Source of the DNA: Bdellovibrionales bacterium CG10_big_fil_rev_8_21_14_0_10_45_34
GTDB taxonomy: Bacteria > Bdellovibrionota > Bdellovibrionia > Bdellovibrionales > 1-14-0-10-45-34
Reading direction: 5' to 3'
DNA length: 64,000 nt
Assembly (NCBI GenBank): GCA_002778785.1
Contig: PEZS01000011.1
Span: 318,995 to 382,994 of the forward strand
The position numbers and the translations under genes were made by a program. Below the pieces are notes generated by a model that did no database searches, was not told where the DNA came from, and was given only the letters and a program-made list of their open reading frames with translations. Below are positions 54,999-62,895 of the stretch, piece by piece (the stretch's first letter is position 1; every line of letters begins with the position of its first letter).

Positions 54999-55163
54999 TA
55001 CTTAACTTGCCGTGCTGGCCAAATGGGGAAAAATTAGCTGACAGAGCACTCTAAAACGCTGCTTTTCAGCCTCAATCTCCTGTGGGGTGTAGCGGACGAC
55101 TATTTTAAATTCCTTCAGGTTGGTCTTCTTCTGCGAGCTTTTCTTTTTTTGATTTTTTGACAT
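54999..55163 (-). CDS. Candidate small protein of 54 residues
   Basis: An ATG at 55163 opens a frame of 54 codons plus stop, overlapping the end of the 121-residue gene by 59 bases in another frame. The product starts with a basic stretch (MSKNQKKKSSQKKT) and continues KEFKIVVRYTPQEIEAEKQR, then ends FPHLPARQVK. The second half lies past the stop of the overlapping gene, has good amino-acid composition and is more GC-rich than its surroundings. AGGA is some 13 bases upstream. No family recognised. It is the last gene of the conjugation run. Confidence 0.55.
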
Positions 55164-55470
55164 TTGTTCGTTTGTTCCTCATTTGGATTTTCTGAAGAGC
55201 ATTGGCCAAAATATCGGCTGCATTATCAGAACTCTGAATTTTGGTTGCTAAATCTCGTAAGTATTCTTTTGAATTAAAATGATCCTGAATGATTTGATCT
55301 TTTTTCTTTTCAAAAGATTCTTTTCTGAAACCTTCAACAATCCATGAAACGAGTCTTGATGGGTTTATTTTTACAAAGTCACCGCTATCTTTTAACTCTT
55401 GTAACATTTCAGTTAATGCATCTTGTGCATTAGTATCCAGAAAAACTCTGAACTGGGTTTGCTTATTCAT
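55105..55470 (-). CDS. Small protein, possible DNA-binding or relaxosome accessory protein
   Basis: A 121-residue, highly charged protein. The N-terminal half reads FRVFLDTNAQDALTEMLQEL, then INPSRLVSWIVEGFRKESF, a strand-helix-helix order reminiscent of ribbon-helix-helix proteins. The C-terminus is Lys-rich (TNVKKSKKEK). Function cannot be assigned; in conjugative elements such proteins often nick-site-bind or regulate. The ATG overlaps the previous lipoprotein stop (ATGA). Confidence 0.55.
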   Translation of the reverse strand: MNKQTQFRVFLDTNAQDALTEMLQELKDSGDFVKINPSRLVSWIVEGFRKESFEKKKDQIIQDHFNSKEYLRDLATKIQSSDNAADILANALQKIQMRNKRTNVKKSKKEKLAEEDQPEGI

Positions 55471-56222
55471 TTAACCTCTCTTGGGTATTCAAGAACAACG
55501 CTGGCCTTAAATTCAACCCTGTCTTGATTTGGAATCTGTCTGGAACCTGTCGGCCCACCTGATGAAAATGATCTTTGACCGTGGCCATCACATCTGCCGA
55601 AGCCTAAAAATCCAGTTTGAACATTTCCATTTATTGGTTCTGGTGAAACTATAAGGAATACTTCATCGCTTTCTGAGAGCATTTCATCTGACAATTTAAA
55701 TCGTGAAATAACTTTTGCACCCTGATGGTCACTTATGATGCCAATGGGGTAAGTATTATTTCCAATTCTAAATTTAACAGAGATGTTGATTGCATCTTGG
55801 TCAAAAAGGTATGGGCTTTTGAGATCATCAGATTGCTCTCGATATTTATGAGTACAAGTCCCGCGACGCTCATCTTCAAAACATTCCATAAGCTTTGGAG
55901 TAAGACACATTCTACAAATCGGATCACGAATACATATTCTTTTTGTCCATCGAGATTGATAATTCCGATTAATGATGTTTGTGAACTGAGGTGTATATCT
56001 TGTGCCCACAAGATATAGCTCGATAATGTTCCCTGCCTGTTGTTGTCCTAGCGATATCTGATTAGTTAAAACTTCTGATTCAAGTAGAACTTCTCTTCGG
56101 GGTGCATTTTCAATTTGAACATCGTTTTTTACTTCAGGTGGATTCTCTTCTTCCCAAAAGTTTCCGCAACCAACAAGAGACAGCATGAACAACAATCCAA
56201 GACTAGATGTTAAGAATCTCAT
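55467..56222 (-). CDS. Lipoprotein of the conjugation operon
   Basis: About 251 residues. The start ATG 56222 overlaps the previous stop (ATGA) and has AAAGG seven bases upstream. The lipobox is LVGC at about residues 16-19. The mature part contains a cysteine cluster (RICIRDPICRMCLTPKLMEC and CTHKYRE), likely disulphide-bonded or metal-binding, and ends in a beta-rich stretch. No family recognised. In a T4SS operon it might stabilise the outer-membrane core, as VirB7 lipoproteins do, but it is much larger than VirB7. Confidence 0.65.
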   Translation of the reverse strand: MRFLTSSLGLLFMLSLVGCGNFWEEENPPEVKNDVQIENAPRREVLLESEVLTNQISLGQQQAGNIIELYLVGTRYTPQFTNIINRNYQSRWTKRICIRDPICRMCLTPKLMECFEDERRGTCTHKYREQSDDLKSPYLFDQDAINISVKFRIGNNTYPIGIISDHQGAKVISRFKLSDEMLSESDEVFLIVSPEPINGNVQTGFLGFGRCDGHGQRSFSSGGPTGSRQIPNQDRVEFKASVVLEYPREVK

Positions 56223-56668
56223 TTTTTTGCCTTTGGTGGATTTGGAACCCATTGAGGCTCTTCTGTAATAACCCAGACACGATGGCCCTCAATAAGTTTT
56301 TTTCCTTGCACTTGGGTATCAATCCACTGTGCTTCAACTTTTGGAACTGTAAGGCCCGGCCCAGATGAGCTTTGATAGCCTGAAGGAGTAGAGACATTAA
56401 ATTTCTCTAAATTGAAAAGTGTTTCTCTTCTTACTCGATCGTCTCGCTTATCCATGCCCTTATGTAAAAAGTAGCTAGCGATACCTCCGATGGCACCACC
56501 GATTAGCGCGCCTTGAAGTGCGGCTTGGCCTTTATTGCGATCTGCTAGCGAAGATGCTCCTATTGCTCCTGTCGCTGCACCTGTTCCTGCTCCAACAATT
56601 AATGATTCTCTCATTGTCGAACAACCCACCATCGAGACCATTAGCATGGTCAAAACTAAAATATTCAT
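56219..56668 (-). CDS. Glycine-zipper lipoprotein of the conjugation operon
   Basis: About 149 residues from ATG 56668, with AAGGAG seven bases upstream. The lipobox is VGCS at about residues 14-17. A glycine-zipper segment follows (IVGAGTGAATGAIGA and GALIGGAIGGIA), typical of outer-membrane-associated proteins that insert or oligomerise. The C-terminus ends WVPNPPKAKK. It is a candidate for a VirB7-like or pore-stabilising subunit, by position only. Confidence 0.7.
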   Translation of the reverse strand: MNILVLTMLMVSMVGCSTMRESLIVGAGTGAATGAIGASSLADRNKGQAALQGALIGGAIGGIASYFLHKGMDKRDDRVRRETLFNLEKFNVSTPSGYQSSSGPGLTVPKVEAQWIDTQVQGKKLIEGHRVWVITEEPQWVPNPPKAKK

Positions 56669-56742
56669 CAAAATTCTCCTTAATATCAAAATCCCTTGAT
56701 TGAACTTAAAAACCTAACTTGTGATGTAGTCATAACAATTAG

Positions 56743-57552
56743 TTAGAAGGTTTTTGCTACCAATGCATTGGTAGCTTGTTGGTAGTCATAATCATGGAAA
56801 TTTAGTGTAAATGTTTTGCCACTGATATTTTTAAAAGTGGCTGAACTACTGTGTTTAAAAAATTCTTTCACCAAACAAAAATATATTTTTTGTGTGTATC
56901 TTTGTGCCAATTCAGTTTCAATTCTCATTAGTCCTTTAAGAATTGTGGGGTTATCACAAACGTAAAGAACGACATCGACATTTTCCTCCAAATGGTAATT
57001 CAATAAATATTCAGACCATCGACCTGAGTCTTTGTGTGATCGCTCATATTCAACAGCAACTTTGAATTCTTGATTTTCGATCAAAAGTGAAAGAAAAATA
57101 TCACTATTCAATCTTTTGAATGGATCAAATTGTTCACTTAAATCACCATGATCAATTCCTTGAATTTCATTTTCAAGCTTAAGTGAGTTTAAACTTCTAG
57201 ATTTAATTAGCTTGAAATAAATCTTCGCCACACATAAATCATGGACTGGATTGGAGCACTTAAGTTCTTTTCTAATAATCTTCCCTGATAAATAGTCTTC
57301 GACTTCCAGCAAGCCATTTTCTGTAATGTTATATAAAGGCTTTAATGCCATTCCATTAAAATGGGCACGTTTATCAATGTAATGACCATTTACTAAACGC
57401 TGGATTCTTTTGACGACAGTGGATTTGTGCAAATTTTTGAAGTGATTATCCATCAGCAGATCAAGATCAAGACCTTTAGTGTAAAATAAATCCCTAAGTA
57501 AAACACGGTCTCGCTTACTTAAAACGACTTTCCAGCTTTTCTTTTTTTTCAA
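56743..57552 (-). CDS. Replication-relaxation family protein (Replic_Relax)
   Basis: A 269-residue protein. A winged-HTH-like N-terminal region (DRVLLRDLF, then STVVKRIQRLVNGHYIDKR) is followed by a domain with HDLCVAKIYFKLIK, AVEYERSHKDSGRWSEYLLNY and VVLYVCDNPTIL, the pattern of family PF13814, found in conjugative elements next to FtsK-like translocases. It probably takes part in DNA processing at the transfer origin. The start is a TTG at 57552 followed by eight A, and no strong ribosome site is seen. It follows the coupling protein by 8 bp. Confidence 0.75.
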   Translation of the reverse strand: MKKKKSWKVVLSKRDRVLLRDLFYTKGLDLDLLMDNHFKNLHKSTVVKRIQRLVNGHYIDKRAHFNGMALKPLYNITENGLLEVEDYLSGKIIRKELKCSNPVHDLCVAKIYFKLIKSRSLNSLKLENEIQGIDHGDLSEQFDPFKRLNSDIFLSLLIENQEFKVAVEYERSHKDSGRWSEYLLNYHLEENVDVVLYVCDNPTILKGLMRIETELAQRYTQKIYFCLVKEFFKHSSSATFKNISGKTFTLNFHDYDYQQATNALVAKTF

Positions 57553-57560
57553 AAGATGGA

Positions 57561-59015
57561 TTAATTCCCGTCAGGGATTTGTGTTTTCTTTCCTAGGACT
57601 TCGCCCTCAGAAATATCCATCATTGGTCGAAAGCAGGGATAATTTGAACTGAACTTTTCTTGTAAGATTTCAATTTCACTTTTGAGTTCTTCATCTTCAA
57701 GGAATGGAGCTTGTATTTCTAAAAACTCATTTCCTGAAGCCCATACTGCGCGGCCCTTAATATCTGGCAACTCAAATGCTCTTTTGTTGCCTAGAACTGT
57801 CACAGAGTTAGTCATCGTGTTCATTCTGAAACAAACTCGTCCACCGATATTTTCTTGAACTTTAGTGTCAATTGTTTCTTTTGATACCTTTTGAGTAGCA
57901 AAAATAAGATGAATTCCTGCGGCCCGTGCCAGTTTGGCCAGCTCATCTGTATATTCCCTTGCGGTATTAATCAGATGGGCCTTAGTCGCATTGGCCTTTA
58001 CTTTTGAATAGAGAACAGAAGCCTCATCAATTCCAACAACAATTTTGTCCATTTTGTCCCTTGCTGGAATAATTTCTTTATTTCCTGTCTTTTCCAAATA
58101 CTCAAAACGTCGATCCATTTCATCTTTTACTTTCTTTAGCATTTGACAGGCCTCGGCTTCCGTCTTGGCGATTCTCACATTTGGCAATTCTCCAAACTCT
58201 TTCATCTCAACACCTCGCTTTAAATCTAAGAGATAAAGCTGTAGCCTTGGCGTAGATTTTAAAAGACTCACAAGTGTTTGCTTAAAAAAGACACTCTTTC
58301 CACCGCCAGTGGTTCCAGCTATAAGCAGATGTGGAAGTGATTCAAGAGTCCTCGTGACAACTCCTTTCATTGATTCACCAATAATAAAAGAATGAGGCTT
58401 CACTAGTTGTGCTTCTACATCATGGTACTTAACAAGCTTTGGAAGTTTTCTCTTTGTTAGGTACAAAATGATAATTTGCGGATTACTGCCGTTAGCTATT
58501 GAATCAATCTCTTCAGCAAATGAAGCCTCAATATCACTTTTTCTCTGCTGGTATTTATCAATCCCAATTCCAACCGATTTTATAACTAACGTAGTCTTAA
58601 ACTCATCGACATTGTTGACTGATACGACTCTAAAAAAAGCGCCTTCTGCACCATTTAATCCAATTCTGTTCAATTTTTTCTGAAACTCTTGCATCAGCTT
58701 AAATTCACGCAGGCCAACCAAAATGGAGGTGAACAACAAAATCGCGAATAGAAAAGCAAAGAAGAAAACCTCCCACGGAATTTTGTAAAGGACATTTACT
58801 AGAAATTTAGGAAGCTCATTCTGTATTCCTAAATGTGTCGCCCATAAAAATCTGTGGTTAAAAGTTGTTGCGCCAATTATCAGAGTTGTAGAGAGCATTA
58901 AAAGATAATATTCCTTCTTGTTCCTCCACATTTTTTTTAGTCCAAGCCAAACGCATTGAGATAAAGATTCAATAATTTTAAGAAACTTATTCTCCTCTGT
59001 TTTTGATTTACTCAT
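57561..59015 (-). CDS. FtsK/SpoIIIE-like conjugative coupling ATPase
   Basis: About 484 residues. Two N-terminal membrane helices (about 35-55 and 85-110) are followed by a RecA-type ATPase with Walker A AGTTGGGKSVFFK, Walker B IVVGIDEAS, and the FtsK-type ATQKVSKETID motif. It hydrolyses ATP to pump DNA and acts as the coupling protein (TcpA/VirD4 role). FtsK-type coupling proteins are best known from Gram-positive ICEs; a diderm T4SS usually has a VirD4/TraD family protein instead. The ATG at 59015 overlaps the virB10 stop. Confidence 0.88.
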   Translation of the reverse strand: MSKSKTEENKFLKIIESLSQCVWLGLKKMWRNKKEYYLLMLSTTLIIGATTFNHRFLWATHLGIQNELPKFLVNVLYKIPWEVFFFAFLFAILLFTSILVGLREFKLMQEFQKKLNRIGLNGAEGAFFRVVSVNNVDEFKTTLVIKSVGIGIDKYQQRKSDIEASFAEEIDSIANGSNPQIIILYLTKRKLPKLVKYHDVEAQLVKPHSFIIGESMKGVVTRTLESLPHLLIAGTTGGGKSVFFKQTLVSLLKSTPRLQLYLLDLKRGVEMKEFGELPNVRIAKTEAEACQMLKKVKDEMDRRFEYLEKTGNKEIIPARDKMDKIVVGIDEASVLYSKVKANATKAHLINTAREYTDELAKLARAAGIHLIFATQKVSKETIDTKVQENIGGRVCFRMNTMTNSVTVLGNKRAFELPDIKGRAVWASGNEFLEIQAPFLEDEELKSEIEILQEKFSSNYPCFRPMMDISEGEVLGKKTQIPDGN

Positions 59016-59943
59016 TTTCACCGCCAAATGCCGAAGTTAAACTGATAATAATGTCAGTACCAGCTTCAAGCGTAATGTAAGGAGGAGTCTGGGCCATGGC
59101 CTCTGCGTGTCTGGCGGCTTCCATCTCTGAAACTTTAGATACACCCTGAAATACAGCATTTTTCATTGTTGGCTTGGGGGTTGTTGCACCGAAATCGCCA
59201 TGGGCCGTCTTATCTGTTAAAACATCTGTCATACTAGATACCATTGTTAGTCCTAATGTTCCGGCAATTCTAATCCCAGTTTCCGAGTGAACATCTCCAA
59301 TAATGCCATTTGAATAGTCAGAACTATCTAGCGCCATGGCCATTATTTGTTTTTCTTCACCCGTTGGGCTAATTGCTTTATCAAAACTCAGATAAATCCT
59401 TTCGCCTTTACCTGAAAAATGGGCTTTTCCAATAAGCATGGAATTCTTTTCAATAAATTGTTCTCCTTTAAAGTTTGCACCATAAGGCAAAAGAACTTTA
59501 ACTTGCGAGGTTAAATCTCGTGAGTCGATTGCGGACAAGAGCTTGCCAATGATATTTGATCCATTGGGAAGTGCTTTTTTCAATGACTTATCATCACTTC
59601 TAACAAGAACTTGTTTTGCTCTGTATTCCAGCTTCTTTTGCTGAAATTCACCCGACATATTATTAGATTTTTTTGTGTCAGGTGGTACTTCATTTTGAAT
59701 TGGAATCATTTCAATTTCAGTGCTGGTCAATTGAGGCTGTTGTTCATCGCCGTCAATTAGACTCTTATCTGTCTTTTGTGATGTACCTGCTGGTGGTGAA
59801 TCAAAGACAATGGCAAAAATTGTATAGGTTAGCCCCAGAATGAAGGCTAAAATACTTCCAATTTTTTTTATATTAAATCTTCTTTTCCCACCATCTAGAG
59901 TAAAAGCGAACCTCTCAAACCATCCAGATTTTTCATTGGCTAT
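59008..59943 (-). CDS. virB10: VirB10/TrbI-like T4SS scaffold, apparently starting at an AUA codon
   Basis: About 311 residues linking inner and outer membranes. From an in-frame ATA at 59943 the N-terminus is ANEKSGWFERF, then basic KRRFNIKK and a membrane helix (IGSILAFILGLTYTIFAIV), a proline-rich linker and the C-terminal beta-barrel domain of the VirB10 family (VKVLLPYGANFKGEQF, GKAHFSGKGERIYLSF). There is no ATG, GTG or TTG in frame before the helix; the first TTG (59730) would delete the cytoplasmic tail and helix. GAGGAG lies 8 bases upstream of ATA, which overlaps the virB9 stop as ATAG. Alternatives are an ATT start, a -1 frameshift from ATG 59936 on a run of five A, or a sequencing error. 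Confidence 0.8.
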   Translation of the reverse strand: MANEKSGWFERFAFTLDGGKRRFNIKKIGSILAFILGLTYTIFAIVFDSPPAGTSQKTDKSLIDGDEQQPQLTSTEIEMIPIQNEVPPDTKKSNNMSGEFQQKKLEYRAKQVLVRSDDKSLKKALPNGSNIIGKLLSAIDSRDLTSQVKVLLPYGANFKGEQFIEKNSMLIGKAHFSGKGERIYLSFDKAISPTGEEKQIMAMALDSSDYSNGIIGDVHSETGIRIAGTLGLTMVSSMTDVLTDKTAHGDFGATTPKPTMKNAVFQGVSKVSEMEAARHAEAMAQTPPYITLEAGTDIIISLTSAFGGENE

Positions 59944-60662
59944 AAAAATTTCTCCTCAATGATGTGTTTTGCTTCCAAGCCTTGATACTTAACATTCAGA
60001 GTAAAGCTTTTTTTAGATGGAAGTTTTAATAGAAGGCGAATAGTTGCCATATAATTTCCTTCTTTTTGATCAATTATCACTTTACTCTCACCATAAGTTT
60101 TATTCCCATGAGTCGTCATAAATTTGAAATCATTTACATTTATGATTTCTTTTTTTAAATGTTCAACTCTTAGGTCAAGGATATAAAGCTTTAGTGAATC
60201 ATGAAATTGGATATTCTCTGATGTCACAATTAGCTTACCTCCAATTACCTTTTTTAAACTAAACTTTTCTTTCGGCCTTTGTTTAGGTTCTTGCCTTTGC
60301 ATGATGGGAGATGGCTTCCAGCCACGCTTCACAATGACTAAGTCATCATAGTGAGCATCACTATCTACATTTAGAATCAAACCATAGGTGTTGTATTCAC
60401 CGTACACAAACAAGTTCGTTTTTGCCGTTCCTAGAGGTTGAATGGTGACATCATTATCAATGAATTCAACATTGAAATAATTTTGATTTCCAATGACAAC
60501 TTTCTTGGGCTTTTCCAAAAAACGCAATACAGTAGATTGGCCCATCTTAAGGTTAATATGGCCCATTTCGTTAGAACTCATGTACAGATCACGAACCTTT
60601 GCATGGGAGATACTCACAGCAAAAAAAGTAAAAATCACAATCAATATATTATTTATTCTCAT
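59940..60662 (-). CDS. virB9: VirB9/TrbG-like T4SS protein
   Basis: About 240 residues from ATG 60662. A signal peptide (MRINN, hydrophobic run, cleavage after SHA) is followed by a periplasmic beta-rich domain. Conserved points are GQSTVLRF near residue 40 and the C-terminal tail KSFTLNVKYQG. VirB9 assembles the outer-membrane core with VirB7 and VirB10. It overlaps virB8 by 14 bp and its stop overlaps the ATA start of virB10. The match is by architecture and position; sequence similarity is modest. Confidence 0.7.
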   Translation of the reverse strand: MRINNILIVIFTFFAVSISHAKVRDLYMSSNEMGHINLKMGQSTVLRFLEKPKKVVIGNQNYFNVEFIDNDVTIQPLGTAKTNLFVYGEYNTYGLILNVDSDAHYDDLVIVKRGWKPSPIMQRQEPKQRPKEKFSLKKVIGGKLIVTSENIQFHDSLKLYILDLRVEHLKKEIINVNDFKFMTTHGNKTYGESKVIIDQKEGNYMATIRLLLKLPSKKSFTLNVKYQGLEAKHIIEEKFL

Positions 60663-61236
60663 GCTCAATAACTCCGTTGACTAAGATTCCATAAGGGTTC
60701 CATTTTGAAGCTTTATCTTTGATTAATTGAAAACTTGCTTCTGTTGGTACGATCAAAGGAATGCCATTGAATCTGACAATTTTATCAAACTTTGCAAGTG
60801 CTTCCTTATCATTTACGATGACTTCAATGTTTGCGACATACTGGTCAATTTTTGACAATTGTGACTCAGATTTGTCTTTCTTGATTTCACCTTCAAGGGC
60901 CTGAAGATATCCATCCGTTGAAAGAGGAGCAATATTCCGTAAAGTTCCACCGAGGTCATCTTTTCTAATTTGATATCTAAGATTGATGAACTCTTTCAAA
61001 AAGACTTTAACATCTTCTTGGTTTGGGCCTGCGCTCAAATGCCTTCCAACGACATAGGACTTACTCTGACCAGTCTCTTGAATCACAATTGGATCAGGAT
61101 TTAGGATAACAAAAATGAGAATGACCATCAGTAGAGTTACAAATCCTAAAAACATCGTTGCGATCTGATAGAGTTTCAGCTCTTTGTTAATTCCAAGCCA
61201 CTGATTGATTGGTGTAAAGATTTTATTTTTTATCAT
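60649..61236 (-). CDS. virB8: VirB8-like T4SS protein
   Basis: About 195 residues from ATG 61236, with AAGGAAG nearby. One N-terminal membrane helix (IATMFLGFVTLLMVILIFVI) and a periplasmic domain of about 150 residues with VFLKEFINLRYQIRK. VirB8 proteins nucleate the T4SS. The start lies inside the end of virB6. Assignment is by size, topology and gene order. Confidence 0.7.
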   Translation of the reverse strand: MIKNKIFTPINQWLGINKELKLYQIATMFLGFVTLLMVILIFVILNPDPIVIQETGQSKSYVVGRHLSAGPNQEDVKVFLKEFINLRYQIRKDDLGGTLRNIAPLSTDGYLQALEGEIKKDKSESQLSKIDQYVANIEVIVNDKEALAKFDKIVRFNGIPLIVPTEASFQLIKDKASKWNPYGILVNGVIEHENK

Positions 61237-62194
61237 TATTTCTTCCTTTGTTGAAATTTGGACGTAGTACATTTGGTGGATCAATATGGCGCTCAGGTTT
61301 TCGCCAATTTTGTATCCTATTATCTATTCTTTCCTTGGCCATCTGAAGATTTTGTCCAATAGGACGACTAATTTTCCCAAATGATGATTTCAAACCATTT
61401 GATCCCTGACTCATTAAATTCTTGCCGTTTTTAACCGCCATACTTTTAATGAAAGCACCTGTTGCCGCAGTTGGAACTGCTGCTAACGCCGAAGCCGCTC
61501 CTGACATTCCATCATTTATGAGTGACTTCGTTGCAAATGGAATAAAGAGCATAGAGACACCAATACAAAGATTAATAAGGATTGATGTCAAAAAGTTATC
61601 CCAATTCCCGACTTGTGGAGCGGTTGCCAGTTTTAAAAGCATTATCGCTAGAATTGACCATAGCACTTTCCAAACCATGACATTGATCAATCCTTTATAA
61701 AGATTTGATGTCACAAAGGAGGTTGATCTTGAGATGTACATTAGAATCATCAGCGGCGAGCAGACATACAATACTGACCATACATAATGAATAAGTACAT
61801 TAGCGACGAAGACTCCAAGGTAGGCAACGATATAAGAAACCAGACTTAAAATAAAAATGATGGCCTCGCGAAACTTAAGCCAACTAACGCTATTATCTTC
61901 ATAGTTCTTGCCGAGTTCACCCATCAAATCCCATAGGCTTTTGACCCCATTGATTTTATCTGTAATCCCATCACCAACCATGGCAATGAGATTCATCGTC
62001 TCATTGAAAAAGAAGAGTAGGATCATTGAAATCACTGCTCTTCTAATGATATCTCCTGCATTCGGATTTCCTTCCGGCATTTTGAAAAACTCAAAGACGA
62101 TTAACAGAACACAAAATGGAACTATTAATATCCAGTAGATTTGCAAAATCTGAGCGTGAAGCTCCCTACATACCTCTGGTAAATACTCAAACAT
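61223..62194 (-). CDS. virB6: VirB6/TrbL-like polytopic membrane protein
   Basis: A 323-residue protein with five to six membrane helices in the N-terminal two thirds and a basic Asn/Lys/Gly-rich tail (about residues 260-323). VirB6-type proteins form part of the inner-membrane translocation channel. The start overlaps the virB5 stop (TAATG). Its end overlaps virB8. Confidence 0.75.
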   Translation of the reverse strand: MFEYLPEVCRELHAQILQIYWILIVPFCVLLIVFEFFKMPEGNPNAGDIIRRAVISMILLFFFNETMNLIAMVGDGITDKINGVKSLWDLMGELGKNYEDNSVSWLKFREAIIFILSLVSYIVAYLGVFVANVLIHYVWSVLYVCSPLMILMYISRSTSFVTSNLYKGLINVMVWKVLWSILAIMLLKLATAPQVGNWDNFLTSILINLCIGVSMLFIPFATKSLINDGMSGAASALAAVPTAATGAFIKSMAVKNGKNLMSQGSNGLKSSFGKISRPIGQNLQMAKERIDNRIQNWRKPERHIDPPNVLRPNFNKGRNNDKK

Positions 62195-62895
62195 TAGAAT
62201 CGAGGTAGGTTAAAGTCGCCGCGAAAGCTCGTGAGACCATTTTTCAAATCTTGCTTAACTTTTTGATGCCCAAGAACTGAATCTTTGCCATCTTTGTTGT
62301 TAAGGGCCAGTGATTCACTTTGTAGCTTAAGCATTTGTCCATTTACTCTTAATAGCTGATTTAGAGTGTGAAGAATTTGAGCATTTACTTCAGCATTCAT
62401 TCTAGCAGCTCCCTTGGGAGAAGCTTGTCTACTTTGAATAGAAATTTTCACAGCATTTTCCTCTTGAAGGCGGCTATACTCTTTTGAAGCATTAACCATC
62501 TTCAGACTTTCAGCTACACTTTGGTCATGAAGAAGTTGCAAAGCAGCTTCCTCACTCTTGGGAATAGCCCCATAAATCTGATTGACTGAGTTCATTGCTG
62601 TCTGAAATGTTCTTAGCTCTTCTAAAATTCTTTCATCTTTAACGGGTAACGAATTCATGAGACCGATGGAATTCTCAATACCTTGATTAATTAATCGAAT
62701 ATACTGATCACTATTCTTTGCCTGATCAATCATTAATTTTAACTGCTGATATCGCTTGATATTTTCTGCGAGTATCTTTGCTAAATATGCAGCATTGGCC
62801 CAGCCAGCACCGCCATCACCCCAAAATGCTTTGGACTCAAAAGGAGTAAAAGCGATTGATGAGACAATTAATCCAACCATAAATTTATTTCTTAT
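62194..62895 (-). CDS. VirB5/TrbJ-like exported coiled-coil protein, possible AUA start
   Basis: A protein of about 228-233 residues. From ATG 62880 the N-terminus is MVGLIVSSIAFTPFES, a signal sequence lacking its usual positive charges. Extending to an in-frame ATA at 62895 adds IRNKF, supplying the basic n-region; GGAGG lies four bases upstream and the codon overlaps the virB4 stop as ATAA. The mature protein is a Gln/Asn/Leu-rich coiled coil, as expected for the pilus-tip VirB5/TrbJ family. The family assignment is by position and composition. Confidence 0.65.
   Translation of the reverse strand: MRNKFMVGLIVSSIAFTPFESKAFWGDGGAGWANAAYLAKILAENIKRYQQLKLMIDQAKNSDQYIRLINQGIENSIGLMNSLPVKDERILEELRTFQTAMNSVNQIYGAIPKSEEAALQLLHDQSVAESLKMVNASKEYSRLQEENAVKISIQSRQASPKGAARMNAEVNAQILHTLNQLLRVNGQMLKLQSESLALNNKDGKDSVLGHQKVKQDLKNGLTSFRGDFNLPRF

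Noticed and set aside
59008-59730. virB10 starting at TTG 59730
   Set aside because: Would remove the cytoplasmic tail and membrane helix that are clearly encoded in frame upstream.
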